A DNA stretch of 56,054 nucleotides from an uncultured Bacteroidales bacterium (GTDB lineage: Bacteria; Bacteroidota; Bacteroidia; Bacteroidales; UBA11471): contig CANQAM010000013.1 in assembly GCA_947589325.1 (NCBI GenBank), positions 1-56,054 on the forward strand, in the 5' to 3' direction. Below are positions 15,542 to 24,523 of this stretch, in pieces. The notes under the pieces were generated by a model, which saw only the letters and a program-made list of their open reading frames with translations, was not told the origin of the DNA and did not search any database. Position 1 is the first letter of the stretch. Every line of letters begins with the position of its first letter. The position numbers and the translations under genes were made by a program.

Positions 15542-16699
15542 TCAGCTGCGGAGTTTCTCGGCGAGTTCCGTGAAGTGGTTGGCTTGCGGGCCCATGCGCA
15601 TGGCGGCCATGCCGGAGCCTTGCGAGGCGCGGGCGTTTTCGGCTTCGATATTCTCGACCATTTTGTCGCACCATACGGCGGCATGACGGCGCAGTTTGGG
15701 GTCGGTGCAGTTTTTGTCGATGCGCAGAAGCCAGTTATACACTTCGAGTGCGTCGGCGGAGTATTTTCCAATCAGTTTGTCGCCGCAGGCGATGTAGTCT
15801 TTCCAGTTTTCGGTGCATTCGGCATAATACATTTTTGCACCGAGTTCTATTTTGGCGATGTCTTTCACTTTGTACGACTTCATGTATTTTTTGTAGTCCG
15901 CCATGCCTTTTTCGTCGTAGGTATAGGAGCTGTCGTCGTTTTTCACGACAAAGCTGCGGCCGTACATGTTCCATGTACGCGACTCTTTCAGGTCGATGAC
16001 CCGTTCGCCGTATTGTTGAGCGAATTTGTCTTTGTTGTCGAGGAAGAATACGTAGGGTTTGGCGTAGGGCGAATTTACGTATGCCATGAAATAGCCGAAC
16101 GTCTCTTTGTCGGTGAGCATATCGTCGCATTTCTTGTCGAGATAGTCGGGCACGAGAGCGGCGAGACGGTCTCTTTCAGAAGCCGCTGCGAGGACTTGGA
16201 AATATTCTTTCATGAAAGCGTCGCTGCGTTCGCCGGCGTTGTAGCGGTCGGTCATGGTTTTGATGTTGTTGCCGGAGAGGCCTGCGACGGTGTTTCTCAG
16301 AAATTCCTGCGTTCCGCCGTAGCCTACCATTTTGTGCACGACCTCTTCGGTTTTCGGATCGACGAATACCATTGTAGGATAAGCGGTTACGCCGAATTTA
16401 TCTTTTTGGGCGATACCGTCGGGAGTTTCCATGTCGAGTTTGAGGCATACGAAGGAGCCGTTGTAGAGTTCGCTTACTTCGGGGTCTTTGAAGGTGGTTT
16501 TCGCCAGCTGTTTGCAGGGGCCGCACCATTGGGTGTAGCAATCGACGAAGAGCAGCCGGCCGGCTTTTTTAGCCGTTTGGAGCGCTTCGGCGTAAGAACA
16601 TTCGAGGAATGTGATGCCGGTCGTGTCGGCCGGCTGTTCTTGTGCCGCGATTGCCGTAAAGGGCAGAACGAAGGCAATGAAAGAAATCAATCGTTTCAT
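15542..16699 (-). CDS. Exported thioredoxin-domain protein
   Basis: This 385-residue protein has a signal peptide (MKRLISFIAFVLPFTAIAA). It is followed by a thioredoxin fold at about 25-140 with active site QWCGPCK and the cis-Pro segment VTAYPTMVFVD. The C-terminal about 240 residues are helical and charged, like the alpha-helical extensions of Bacteroidetes thioredoxin-family proteins; no second motif was seen. The dithiol is intact, so it should act as a periplasmic disulfide reductant or isomerase. Last gene of the operon, 19 bases after SusD. Confidence 0.8.
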   Translation of the reverse strand: MKRLISFIAFVLPFTAIAAQEQPADTTGITFLECSYAEALQTAKKAGRLLFVDCYTQWCGPCKQLAKTTFKDPEVSELYNGSFVCLKLDMETPDGIAQKDKFGVTAYPTMVFVDPKTEEVVHKMVGYGGTQEFLRNTVAGLSGNNIKTMTDRYNAGERSDAFMKEYFQVLAAASERDRLAALVPDYLDKKCDDMLTDKETFGYFMAYVNSPYAKPYVFFLDNKDKFAQQYGERVIDLKESRTWNMYGRSFVVKNDDSSYTYDEKGMADYKKYMKSYKVKDIAKIELGAKMYYAECTENWKDYIACGDKLIGKYSADALEVYNWLLRIDKNCTDPKLRRHAAVWCDKMVENIEAENARASQGSGMAAMRMGPQANHFTELAEKLRS

Positions 16700-16718
16700 A
16701 GGGTTTTATTTTTTGAGA

Positions 16719-18233
16719 TTAGAAATCGATGAATCCGCTGTTTTGTTTGATGACGCCGTCGGAAATTTGTATTTCGTAGTTGGGTATCGGCAATATTTTC
16801 CGGTTGTCGGGCAGTCCTTTCACGCGCAGGTCGCGGCCGGTGCGGATAAGGTCCCAACGGTAGTGCCCCTCCATAGCCAGCTCCCGATTGCGCTCCACGA
16901 GTACGGAGTCGATGAAGGCTTGTGCCGACGGGAAGTCGGCGGCGGTGAAGGCTGCCGGTTTCTGTCCTTCGGGGAAGGGTTTGCAGCGAATGTCGTTGAG
17001 GTGTTGCAGGGCTTCGTCGCCGATGCTGCCTTCGATGCGGGCGAGGGCTTCGGCGCGGGTGAGTTTTATTTCCGAGAGGCGAATGTACTGCACATCGTCG
17101 TAGCAGCCGCCGTTGTCGTATTTCATGCAGGCTTTTTTGTCGGATTGCAACTGGTCGGAGCCCTGTTGTATCAGGTAGGCGTCGGTTTCGCCGTATCCGC
17201 GCAGGTCGCCGGGCAGGTACGAGGCGATAAGTTCGTCGGCGGCGCAGAAACTGCTTTTGGAGTAGACGTCGGTCCACCCGCAGGGAAATACCGCCGTGCT
17301 GATGCGGCTGGGCTGGAACAGTATCAATTCCGATGCGTAGTTGGTGGGGTCGGGATAGGTTTCGTTGTAGACGTTGCTGGGGAAGATGTTGGTGCGATGG
17401 TCGTTGTAGGCGCTGTTGAAGGTGATGCCCGATTGCAGCACTTCGCCGGCGTACTGCGCGGCGAGGCTCAATTCGTCGGTGTTTCCGGTGTAGGAGCCTT
17501 TGTAAAGGTACACGCGCGAGAGCAAAGCCCGTGCGGCGGTTGCCGATGCGCGGAAGCGGCCGGCGGGTTCGTATTCGGTTTGCGGCAGGTCGGGTATGGC
17601 TTCGGTCAGGTCTTTGATGACTTGCGTATAGACTGCGCCCACCGATTCGCGCGCCTGCACTTTGTCGGGGTCGTAGCCGTCGTAGGGGGTGAGGCGCATT
17701 ACCAGCCCGAGTCCGTTGTCGTCGCCGGTGAGGGCGCCGTCGCCGTAGATGCAGAGCATGGTGAAGTATTCATAAGCCCGCAGGAATTTGGCTTCGGCGA
17801 TGTGTTGGCGCATCAGGGCGGGGTCGTAGCTGCCGAATTCGTTGATTCCCGCGATGATGTTGTTGGCGTAGTCGATAGCGTTGTAGCCGAGCGAGTAGAT
17901 GGTTTTGATGAAACCGTCGTGTTCGTCGGTGGTATATTCGCAAAGTTCCATCGGGGAGAGCCGCGAAGCGCTGTTGTGCACGTTTACGTTGTCGGTGCCC
18001 ACTTCTGCCACGAGATGGGCGTAATATAAATTGGTGTAGTTGTTTTGGTCGTTGGGCGCGCCGGAGAGGAACGTGCAGAGACGGGTATAGGCGCCCATCA
18101 GGGCGGCCTGCGAGGTTTTGGCTTCTTTGTAGACTGTTTCATCGACCATCGTGTTTTGGGGCGGATAGTCGAGCGAGCAAGCCGAGAGTGCCGATAAGGC
18201 GGCAAGGAATAAAGCGAGAGAGATATGTTTCAT
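16719..18233 (-). CDS. SusD/RagB-type nutrient-binding lipoprotein
   Basis: This 504-residue lipoprotein (MKHISLALFLAALSALSAC, lipidated Cys19) has the N-terminal DYPPQNTMVDETVYKEAKTSQAALMGAYTRL of SusD-like proteins. It also has the family's C-terminal block (FPSAQAFIDSVLVERNRELAMEGHYRWDLIRTGR...LPIPNYEIQ). These proteins form the lid of a SusCD importer at the cell surface. The gene begins 18 bases after susC. The ligand cannot be predicted from sequence; no carbohydrate-active enzyme is encoded alongside. Confidence 0.93.
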   Translation of the reverse strand: MKHISLALFLAALSALSACSLDYPPQNTMVDETVYKEAKTSQAALMGAYTRLCTFLSGAPNDQNNYTNLYYAHLVAEVGTDNVNVHNSASRLSPMELCEYTTDEHDGFIKTIYSLGYNAIDYANNIIAGINEFGSYDPALMRQHIAEAKFLRAYEYFTMLCIYGDGALTGDDNGLGLVMRLTPYDGYDPDKVQARESVGAVYTQVIKDLTEAIPDLPQTEYEPAGRFRASATAARALLSRVYLYKGSYTGNTDELSLAAQYAGEVLQSGITFNSAYNDHRTNIFPSNVYNETYPDPTNYASELILFQPSRISTAVFPCGWTDVYSKSSFCAADELIASYLPGDLRGYGETDAYLIQQGSDQLQSDKKACMKYDNGGCYDDVQYIRLSEIKLTRAEALARIEGSIGDEALQHLNDIRCKPFPEGQKPAAFTAADFPSAQAFIDSVLVERNRELAMEGHYRWDLIRTGRDLRVKGLPDNRKILPIPNYEIQISDGVIKQNSGFIDF

Positions 18234-18251
18234 AGGTTGGTCCTCCTGTTG

Positions 18252-21200
18252 TTAAAGTCCTATTCTTATTCCGAATTGATAGCTGCGCGACGACGGCATC
18301 GTCAGGTTGTCGTAGCCGGTTGCCGTTGCCGACGAGCCGAATGCGCTGACCTCCGGGTCGAGACCCGAGTAGGGGGTTACGGTAAAGAGGTTGGTGAGTA
18401 CGACAAAGAATTTCAACTGTTCGAAAATTTTGGTTTTCGTCAGAGCGCGCTTGGGCAGCGAATAAGATAGTTCGATGGTTTTCAGCCGGAAGTAAGAGCT
18501 TTTTTCGAGGAATCGCGTCGAGGTGATAGCCGAAGTATAGTCGTAATTGTTGATGATAGAGTTGTTTCGCAGGCTCGGAATGTCGGTTTTCTGTCCGGGA
18601 ATCTGCCAGAAGTTGAGAATGTCGCGCGAGAGGTTGTTTGCCGACTCGGTGGCATAGGTGAGCAGCTGCGCCCGTGTGGAGTTTATCATGCGGCCGCCTA
18701 CGGAGAAGGTGAACATGATGTTTGCTTCGAGACCTTTGTAGGTGAAGATGTTGGTAAAACTTCCGTAGAATTTGGGTTCGGCTACGCCATAGATGAATTT
18801 GTTGGCGTTCGAGGTGGCGTAGTTCGAGGCGGGCGGCACGGTGGTGAGGGTACCGTCGGCGAGCCGCCACAGGGGGTTGCCGGTCATTTCGTCTACGCCG
18901 GCCCATTCGTGCAGGTACCATTGTGCCATGGGGTATCCTTCGGCGTAGTATTTGAAGGAGCTGTTGGCTTGGTCGAGCTGGTTGCCTTCAAAGTTGAGTT
19001 TCAATATCTTGTTGCTGTTGTGGGTGATATTGAGTATCGACTGCCACTTGAAATTTCGGGTGACGATGTTGTCGGAAATGATTTGCCCTTCGATGCCCTG
19101 ATTCTGCATGTCGGCGATGTTTTGCAGCTGGGTGGCGTAGCCGGTGTAGGCGGGCAGGTCGGAGGAGAAGAGCATATCGGAGGTGCGTTTGTAGTAGTAG
19201 TCGAGCGTGAGCCGCAGCCGGTTGTCGAATGCGTCGAAGTCGATGCCGGCGTCATAGGTGATTGTTCTTTCCCAATTGAGGTTGATATTGCTCGGCTGCG
19301 ACATCGAGAGGAACTGTTCACCGCCGTACGACGAAGCCGTGTTGAGCACGTAGATGGCTTGTGCGCCGTAGTAGCTGTTGTTGGCGTCCTGACTGGTCCA
19401 CCCTACGGAAGCCCGTATTTTGAATTCTTTTATCCATTCGGCGTTGTAGCGTATGAAGTCTTCTTCGGAGAGCCGCCATGCTGCCGAAACGGAGGGAATG
19501 TTGATGAAGCGGTGGTTGCGGTTGTAGCGCGAGGAGCCGTCGAGGCGGTAGGATACGCCGAACATGTAGCGGCGCATCAGTTGGTAGTTGATGCGGGCGA
19601 AAGCCGAGAGCAGCGACTGCGTGTCTTCGCCGGCGGCATTTACGCGGCGGGTCTGTGCGGCGCCGATGCCTTTGGTGTCGCTGCTGAAAAAGTCGGAGCC
19701 GGCAATCGAGTTGTTGTATTCGTGGGCTATTTCGTAGCTTTCGCCGACGACGGCTTGCAGGTAGTGTTCGTTGTTGAATACTTTGTTTATCGTTATCGTG
19801 TTGTTATTGACGATGCGGTATCGCTGCGATACGGTTTCCGAAGCCTGATTGTTCGGGGTCAGGCTGGCTACGGCGGCGGGCAGTTCGGGTTTGAAGGTGT
19901 TTGTGCGGCCGTCGGATATGTTGATGCCCAGTTCGGTGCGCAGTTCCAGCCACGGCAGTACGTCGTATTGCAGGTAGGCGTTTCCTATGGTGGTGATGTT
20001 TTTGCTGCGCGAAATGTTGTCGTAGGCGTAGGCTACGGGGTTGTAGTTGTCGTTGCTGCCTTTGGCGTTGAGGTTGTGGCCGTAGTAGTATTTGCCGTCG
20101 GGCCCGTATATGGGGAGGTTGGGCGCGCGCAGAATGGCGTCTTTGTAGACGGTGGGAGCGTTTACGGCGTTGTTATCGACGAACGATATCGTAACGTTGG
20201 CTCCCATCGAGAATTTGCGCGAAAGCTCCGTGTCGAGGTTGAGGCGTGCCGAGTAGCGCTGCAAGTCGTTGGCGATGACGTACGATTCGTTGTTGGCGTA
20301 TGAGAGGCTCAGGAAGTAGCGTGTTTTTTCGCCTCCGCCCGAAATGGAGGCGTTGGTGTTGTGGCTTATCGCCGTGCGGGTTACGGCATCGACCCAGTCG
20401 GTGTTGTAGCCGGGTGTATAGAGGTCGGAGGGGTAGAGCTGTTTGTATATCATGACGTATTCGTCGCCGTTGAGCAGGTCGAGCTTGCCGATAGGGTTGT
20501 CGAGGCTCAGCGTGTACGATACGTTTACCGAGGTGCGGTTGTAGGCGCCGCTTTTGGTGGTGATGAGTACGACACCCGCCGAGCCGCGCGAGCCGTAGAT
20601 AGAGGTGGCGAAAGCGTCTTTGAGAATCTCTATCGACTCGATGTCGTCGGGGTTGATAGAGAGCAGCGGGTTTTGTTCGAAAGAGTAGTTGAGGTCGGTG
20701 TTGTTTACTAACGAGCCGCCGCCGGTGGAGGTGCCTTGCATGCTTACGGCGCTTATGGCGCCGCCGGAGGTCGATACCGAGTTGGCGGAACGGTCGGTGC
20801 CGTATATGGGTACGCCGTCGACCACGTACAGGGGGTTGTTTTCTCCGATAATGGAGCTGACACCGCGTATGGTGAGCAGGTTGGCGCCGCCCAAGGCACC
20901 CGAAGAGTTCGATACGAATACACCCGGAGCGCGGCCTTGCAGCAGCTGATCGACCGACATAAACGCCTTTTGCTCGTCGAGCTTCACCGACGATACCGAG
21001 CCGGTGATGTCGCGCCGCTCCTGTTTGCCGTAGCCTATGACGGTTACTTCGCTGGTATTGACGGCATCGGGCTGAAGTTTTACCGAAGCTGCGGCATCGG
21101 GCGAGTCGATGACGATTTTCTGCGTTTTGTAGCCGATGAACGAGAATCTGACGGTGCTGCCCTGCGGTACGCTCGTCAAGGTGAATGTGCCGCTGCTTGT

Positions 21201-21365
21201 CGAGAGCGTGGCGCCCTTGCCTTCGACGGCAATGGTAACGCCTGCCAGCGGGGCGTCGTTTTCGTCGTACACCGTGCCGGTGATTTTGGGAAAGGTTTGT
21301 GCCCATGCCGTCCCGCCGAATAACAGCCAGAGCGATAGCAGGCATAACGGGAAAATTTTTTTCAT
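18252..21365 (-). CDS. SusC-type TonB-dependent outer-membrane transporter
   Basis: This 1037-residue receptor has a signal peptide, then a carboxypeptidase-D-regulatory-like domain (about 27-110, ITGTVYDENDAPLAGVTIAVEGKG). The plug follows (about 115-235, including VIGYGKQERRDITGSVSSV and LTIRGVSS), then the 22-strand barrel ending in SYQFGIRIGL. SusC proteins import ligands captured by SusD using TonB energy. It is preceded by a 98-base gap that holds a very strong hairpin (21407-21442) and has no -7 box, so it is probably transcribed from the 24365 promoter and attenuated at the hairpin. Confidence 0.93.
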   Translation of the reverse strand: MKKIFPLCLLSLWLLFGGTAWAQTFPKITGTVYDENDAPLAGVTIAVEGKGATLSTSSGTFTLTSVPQGSTVRFSFIGYKTQKIVIDSPDAAASVKLQPDAVNTSEVTVIGYGKQERRDITGSVSSVKLDEQKAFMSVDQLLQGRAPGVFVSNSSGALGGANLLTIRGVSSIIGENNPLYVVDGVPIYGTDRSANSVSTSGGAISAVSMQGTSTGGGSLVNNTDLNYSFEQNPLLSINPDDIESIEILKDAFATSIYGSRGSAGVVLITTKSGAYNRTSVNVSYTLSLDNPIGKLDLLNGDEYVMIYKQLYPSDLYTPGYNTDWVDAVTRTAISHNTNASISGGGEKTRYFLSLSYANNESYVIANDLQRYSARLNLDTELSRKFSMGANVTISFVDNNAVNAPTVYKDAILRAPNLPIYGPDGKYYYGHNLNAKGSNDNYNPVAYAYDNISRSKNITTIGNAYLQYDVLPWLELRTELGINISDGRTNTFKPELPAAVASLTPNNQASETVSQRYRIVNNNTITINKVFNNEHYLQAVVGESYEIAHEYNNSIAGSDFFSSDTKGIGAAQTRRVNAAGEDTQSLLSAFARINYQLMRRYMFGVSYRLDGSSRYNRNHRFINIPSVSAAWRLSEEDFIRYNAEWIKEFKIRASVGWTSQDANNSYYGAQAIYVLNTASSYGGEQFLSMSQPSNINLNWERTITYDAGIDFDAFDNRLRLTLDYYYKRTSDMLFSSDLPAYTGYATQLQNIADMQNQGIEGQIISDNIVTRNFKWQSILNITHNSNKILKLNFEGNQLDQANSSFKYYAEGYPMAQWYLHEWAGVDEMTGNPLWRLADGTLTTVPPASNYATSNANKFIYGVAEPKFYGSFTNIFTYKGLEANIMFTFSVGGRMINSTRAQLLTYATESANNLSRDILNFWQIPGQKTDIPSLRNNSIINNYDYTSAITSTRFLEKSSYFRLKTIELSYSLPKRALTKTKIFEQLKFFVVLTNLFTVTPYSGLDPEVSAFGSSATATGYDNLTMPSSRSYQFGIRIGL

Positions 21366-21406
21366 ACGCGGATATTTCGGGTGTAAGTGTGTGGGTGGAG
21401 AGAAAA

Positions 21407-21442
21407 TACCCCGCGCGCGGATTCGGTGCGGCGCGCGGGGTA
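21407..21442 (-). promoter_or_regulatory. Intercistronic GC hairpin, possible attenuator
   Basis: TACCCCGCGCGC (21407-21418) and GCGCGCGGGGTA (21431-21442) form a perfect 12-bp stem with a 12-base loop. On the minus strand it is followed by TTTTCTC. It lies between the Kelch lipoprotein gene and susC and could terminate part of the transcripts or protect the upstream mRNA. Confidence 0.65.
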
Positions 21443-21463
21443 TGGAATAGGGTCAGCGGGAAA

Positions 21464-22936
21464 TTATTGCAGCTGGAATGCCCATGCGGCAAACGAGGGC
21501 TCCATTTCGTCTACCGAAGTGGAGTAGGGCGAGTACTCGCCGCAGGATAAGAAGCCGCCGAATACGTAGGCGATATCGTTGTCATCGACCACGATTCTCG
21601 GGGTAACGGTACCGGTGTATGCGGGATTGACTTCGAGAGCCGTCCACGTCGTACCGTCTTCCGTGCGGTATATCTTGTCGTTCATTACGCGGGCACCTTC
21701 TTCATTATAGCAGCAGCCGCCGAAGAGGTAGGCTGCGGTGCCGGCGTTATTGGTAACGACGGTTGCACCGCAAAGGGCACCGACGGCAGTATTGTCGCTT
21801 GCCGTAATGAAATTTTCACCGTCTTCGGAGCTGTATACGGCTGTTTGGAGTGTCGTGGGACTGATAACTCCGCCGGATCCGCACATGATGAATAATTTAT
21901 TGTTCAGTACGAACGTGGAGCAGAGGCTTCTCAATGCGATCCGGGCAGACATGATCGGAGTATAGGTTTCCCCATCGGATAGACAATAAAACGATTCGTT
22001 AGAGCTTTGGAACTCGCCATAATACTTTGTGCCGCTTTCTAAGTAGAGTTTTTCGTTGAATACGAACGGTGTAGGGCGGAGGAACCCGAGTAGACCGCGA
22101 AACGCCATCACACGGAACATATCCGACGGATCTTCCATACTGCCTTCGATGCTTTCGTCGGTCCATGTATCGCCGTCGGCGGTCGTCCATGTACGGAATG
22201 TCTTCAGATTCAATGCTCCGCCTGCTGCTGCCATGCCGCCACCGGTTCCGCTACCTCCTTCTCCTTGTTCCGGCATATCTTCATTGAGGCGAACGCCGCC
22301 CATGATGTAGAGCTTGTCGTTGTAAATCACCGGCGAAGCTCCCATACCGCCGATGTTGTCGGCGGCTTTCTCCCAGCTGATACCGTTGGTCGAGGTATAT
22401 ACGCTGTATTCGGAGGCGTCGCCGGTTCCGCTGGCGGTGAAAGCATAGAATTTGCCTTTGAAGAACGCTACGGAGTAGTCGTACGTGCCGGCAGGAATAC
22501 CGCTGTTCCGCAGGTTGGAGGTCAGGAGTTTTCCGGTAGCGAGGTCGGCATCTTCTTCGGTGCAGGAAACCGTGAGCACGTACTCTTTGGTTTGACCGTC
22601 GCAGGCGGCGGTGAGGGTTACGGAATTGTTGAGGTTGAACGTGCTGTCTTCGAGTGCTTTATCATCGACAGTAACCGTAGTGTTCAGGGTAGCCTTTGCG
22701 GCAATCGTGCAGGTTTCCAAATCCGAAGTCTGGGTAGTAACGGGCATCGTAATCGTAAGCTCGGTTTGCGAAATGGAAATATCGCTCAGGGTATACGATA
22801 CTCCCGCTTTCGTGGTAACAGAAACTTCGGTGATACCGAAAGACGCTGCGTCGCCGGCGGCATCGTCTTCGTCGCAGCTTGTGAAGCCGAGAGCAGCCAG
22901 CGCGGCTGCAAACAGCATAGCATTCAGTTTTTTCAT
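21464..22936 (-). CDS. Kelch-type surface lipoprotein (DUF6242-like)
   Basis: This 490-residue lipoprotein (lipobox LGFTSC, Cys21) has an N-terminal immunoglobulin/BACON-like beta region (about 30-140, TLNTTVTVDDKALEDSTFNLNNSVTLTAACDGQTKEYVLTV split over several strands). The C-terminal half is built of Kelch-like blades (YNDKLYIMGGVR, FNEKLYLESGTKYYGEF, LNNKLFIMCGSGG, AAYLFGGC, IAYVFGGF). A Gly-rich linker (EGGSGTGGGMAAAGG) interrupts one blade. The layout resembles DUF6242 proteins, which I recall near SusCD pairs. It takes the place usually held by SusE/F-type surface lipoproteins, so ligand binding is a reasonable inference. Confidence 0.75.
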   Translation of the reverse strand: MKKLNAMLFAAALAALGFTSCDEDDAAGDAASFGITEVSVTTKAGVSYTLSDISISQTELTITMPVTTQTSDLETCTIAAKATLNTTVTVDDKALEDSTFNLNNSVTLTAACDGQTKEYVLTVSCTEEDADLATGKLLTSNLRNSGIPAGTYDYSVAFFKGKFYAFTASGTGDASEYSVYTSTNGISWEKAADNIGGMGASPVIYNDKLYIMGGVRLNEDMPEQGEGGSGTGGGMAAAGGALNLKTFRTWTTADGDTWTDESIEGSMEDPSDMFRVMAFRGLLGFLRPTPFVFNEKLYLESGTKYYGEFQSSNESFYCLSDGETYTPIMSARIALRSLCSTFVLNNKLFIMCGSGGVISPTTLQTAVYSSEDGENFITASDNTAVGALCGATVVTNNAGTAAYLFGGCCYNEEGARVMNDKIYRTEDGTTWTALEVNPAYTGTVTPRIVVDDNDIAYVFGGFLSCGEYSPYSTSVDEMEPSFAAWAFQLQ

Positions 22937-22984
22937 ACTAAAAAAAATTTTGATGTTAAAAATAGGTTTTTGTGGTTTTGTCGT

Positions 22985-24253
22985 TTACATGGATATGGCG
23001 CTTATGGATATGCTCTTGCGGGGAGCGGGCTTTTCGGGCGCCACGCCGTCGAGCGCTTTCTGTATCGTTTCGCGAATGGCATCGCCCCGCAGGTTTTTGG
23101 CATAGAGGTTTCCCTGCGCGTCGATGAGCACGATATGCGGAATGCCGTTGAAGCGGTAGTCGCTCATCACCTGTTTTCCGCCGTCGGTAGCGTGTATTTG
23201 CAGCCACGGCATGTCTTCTTCGGCCGCGGCTTTGCGCCATGCGGCGTCGTCGGCGTCGATAGAGACGCTCAAAAATTCCACGCCTTTGTCTTTGAATTCT
23301 TCGTAATATTTTTTGAGATTGACAATCTCTTTGCGGCAGGGACCGCACCAAGAAGCCCAGAAATCGACAAGCACGATTTTGCCTTTGAGGTCGGAGAGGG
23401 CGAGGGGGGTGCCGTCGAGCTGCGGGTAGGCGAATGCCGGGGCGGGGTTGCCGTTGTCGAGCCGTTCGCGCTGCGCCTTGTCCCGCGCCACCTGTTCGCG
23501 GTATTCCTGTATGGGGGCATATCCCGGGTGCTCGGCTTCGAGCCGCGACAAAACGGATTCGATGAACTCTTTGTCGGCGTCGGGGTTGAAAGCCGGCAGC
23601 AGCGCCAGCACGCTGGTAGTCGCGGCATTGTGCTCGGCAATGTAGCGCACGCGGGCTTTGTATTCGTCGCCCAGATATTCGTAGAGCGCGCCCGAGATTT
23701 TTTTGCGGACATCTTCATCGGCACCCGACTGGTAGGCTGCGCGCGAAACGGCAATCATACCCTGATAGTTGCGGTAGCCGCAAAAATTGTACTGGTTCAT
23801 GATTTCGTTTTTTACGCCGCCGCGTATATATACATAAGGAGGATTCTTGATTTTGATGCGGGCGGTGTCGTATCCGCGGAAGTCGATTTCGAGATTTTCA
23901 TCTTCCGCCCATATCTGCACCGACTGCCAGTGTCCGCAATCGACGGTATAGACTCCGACCGAGTTTACCGGCAGCCGGAGCGTGTATTCGTTGTTGTCGT
24001 CGATTTCGGCTTCGGCAAAGACTTTTCGCCCCGTTCCCTCCTGCCGGTAGACGGTCATTTTGAATTCGGGCTGCGGGGCGGGATAGTTCCAATATCCTTT
24101 GTAGGTGAAAGCTACTTTCCCTTTAATGGTAATGGTGTCGGGCGCGGAAAGCTCCGTTGCCGGCACCGGCTCTTTTTTCGTTTTTTTGACTTTGGCGCCT
24201 GCGCTGCATACCGACAACGATACGACCAGAGCCAGAAGAATGTGAATTTTCAT
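22985..24253 (-). CDS. TlpA-like thioredoxin with DUF4369-type N-terminus
   Basis: This is a 422-residue exported protein (MKIHILLALVVSLSVCSAGA). Residues about 40-140 form a DUF4369-like beta domain (ITIKGKVAFTYKG...), a helical middle follows, and the C-terminus from about 275 is an AhpC/TSA-TlpA thioredoxin fold with active site WCGPC (302-306) and cis-Pro NGIPHIVLID. Such proteins act as membrane- or periplasm-located thiol-disulfide reductases. The open frame continues upstream to 24859, but the -7 box at 24365 and the signal peptide fix the start at 24253. First gene of the SusCD operon, 48 bases before the Kelch lipoprotein. Confidence 0.85.
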   Translation of the reverse strand: MKIHILLALVVSLSVCSAGAKVKKTKKEPVPATELSAPDTITIKGKVAFTYKGYWNYPAPQPEFKMTVYRQEGTGRKVFAEAEIDDNNEYTLRLPVNSVGVYTVDCGHWQSVQIWAEDENLEIDFRGYDTARIKIKNPPYVYIRGGVKNEIMNQYNFCGYRNYQGMIAVSRAAYQSGADEDVRKKISGALYEYLGDEYKARVRYIAEHNAATTSVLALLPAFNPDADKEFIESVLSRLEAEHPGYAPIQEYREQVARDKAQRERLDNGNPAPAFAYPQLDGTPLALSDLKGKIVLVDFWASWCGPCRKEIVNLKKYYEEFKDKGVEFLSVSIDADDAAWRKAAAEEDMPWLQIHATDGGKQVMSDYRFNGIPHIVLIDAQGNLYAKNLRGDAIRETIQKALDGVAPEKPAPRKSISISAISM

Positions 24254-24364
24254 GATGATATGCGTGTTTTTTTGGCAGAATCTGTTTCTTATCGTTCTTT
24301 TTTCATATATTTGAACATTCTTTCTTGTTTGTGCATAGACCCGTTTCCGAAGGTAAATGCGCCG

Positions 24365-24395
24365 CAAAGTTATATATTTACAGAGGAAGTGCAAA
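24365..24395 (-). promoter_or_regulatory. Promoter of the thioredoxin-SusCD operon
   Basis: On the minus strand, -33 TTTG (24395-24392) and -7 TAACTTTG (24372-24365) are 19 bases apart. The leader is about 100 bases. It is the only such promoter seen for the five genes. Confidence 0.7.
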
Positions 24396-24485
24396 TATTT
24401 TTTCATAAAAAAGCGGATATTAAAATCAATTTTGAATCGGCGGGGTGTTTTTTTCGATAATTTTGAGGGTATAGCGGAAAAAACG

Positions 24486-24493
24486 TATTTTTG
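24486..24493 (+). promoter_or_regulatory. -7 box of the RecD-like helicase gene
   Basis: TATTTTTG ends 30 bases before the ATG at 24524 and overlaps an upstream in-frame TTG (24491), which is therefore not the start. Confidence 0.6.
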
Positions 24494-24523
24494 CATCGTG
24501 TGCCGAGTGCACCTGCGAACACC

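Noticed and set aside
16611-18029. 472-codon frame opposite SusD
   Set aside because: Antisense to a complete SusD gene; repetitive G/V/F composition.
24254-24360. Leader of the thioredoxin-SusCD operon considered as a riboswitch
   Set aside because: About 100 AT-rich bases with no stable hairpins or recognised aptamer motif.
22265-24460. 731-codon open frame on the plus strand opposite the thioredoxin and Kelch lipoprotein genes
   Set aside because: It is antisense to two genes with clear domains; its translation is low-complexity (V/F/G/A-rich) with no motif, as expected for a mirror frame of GC-rich coding DNA.
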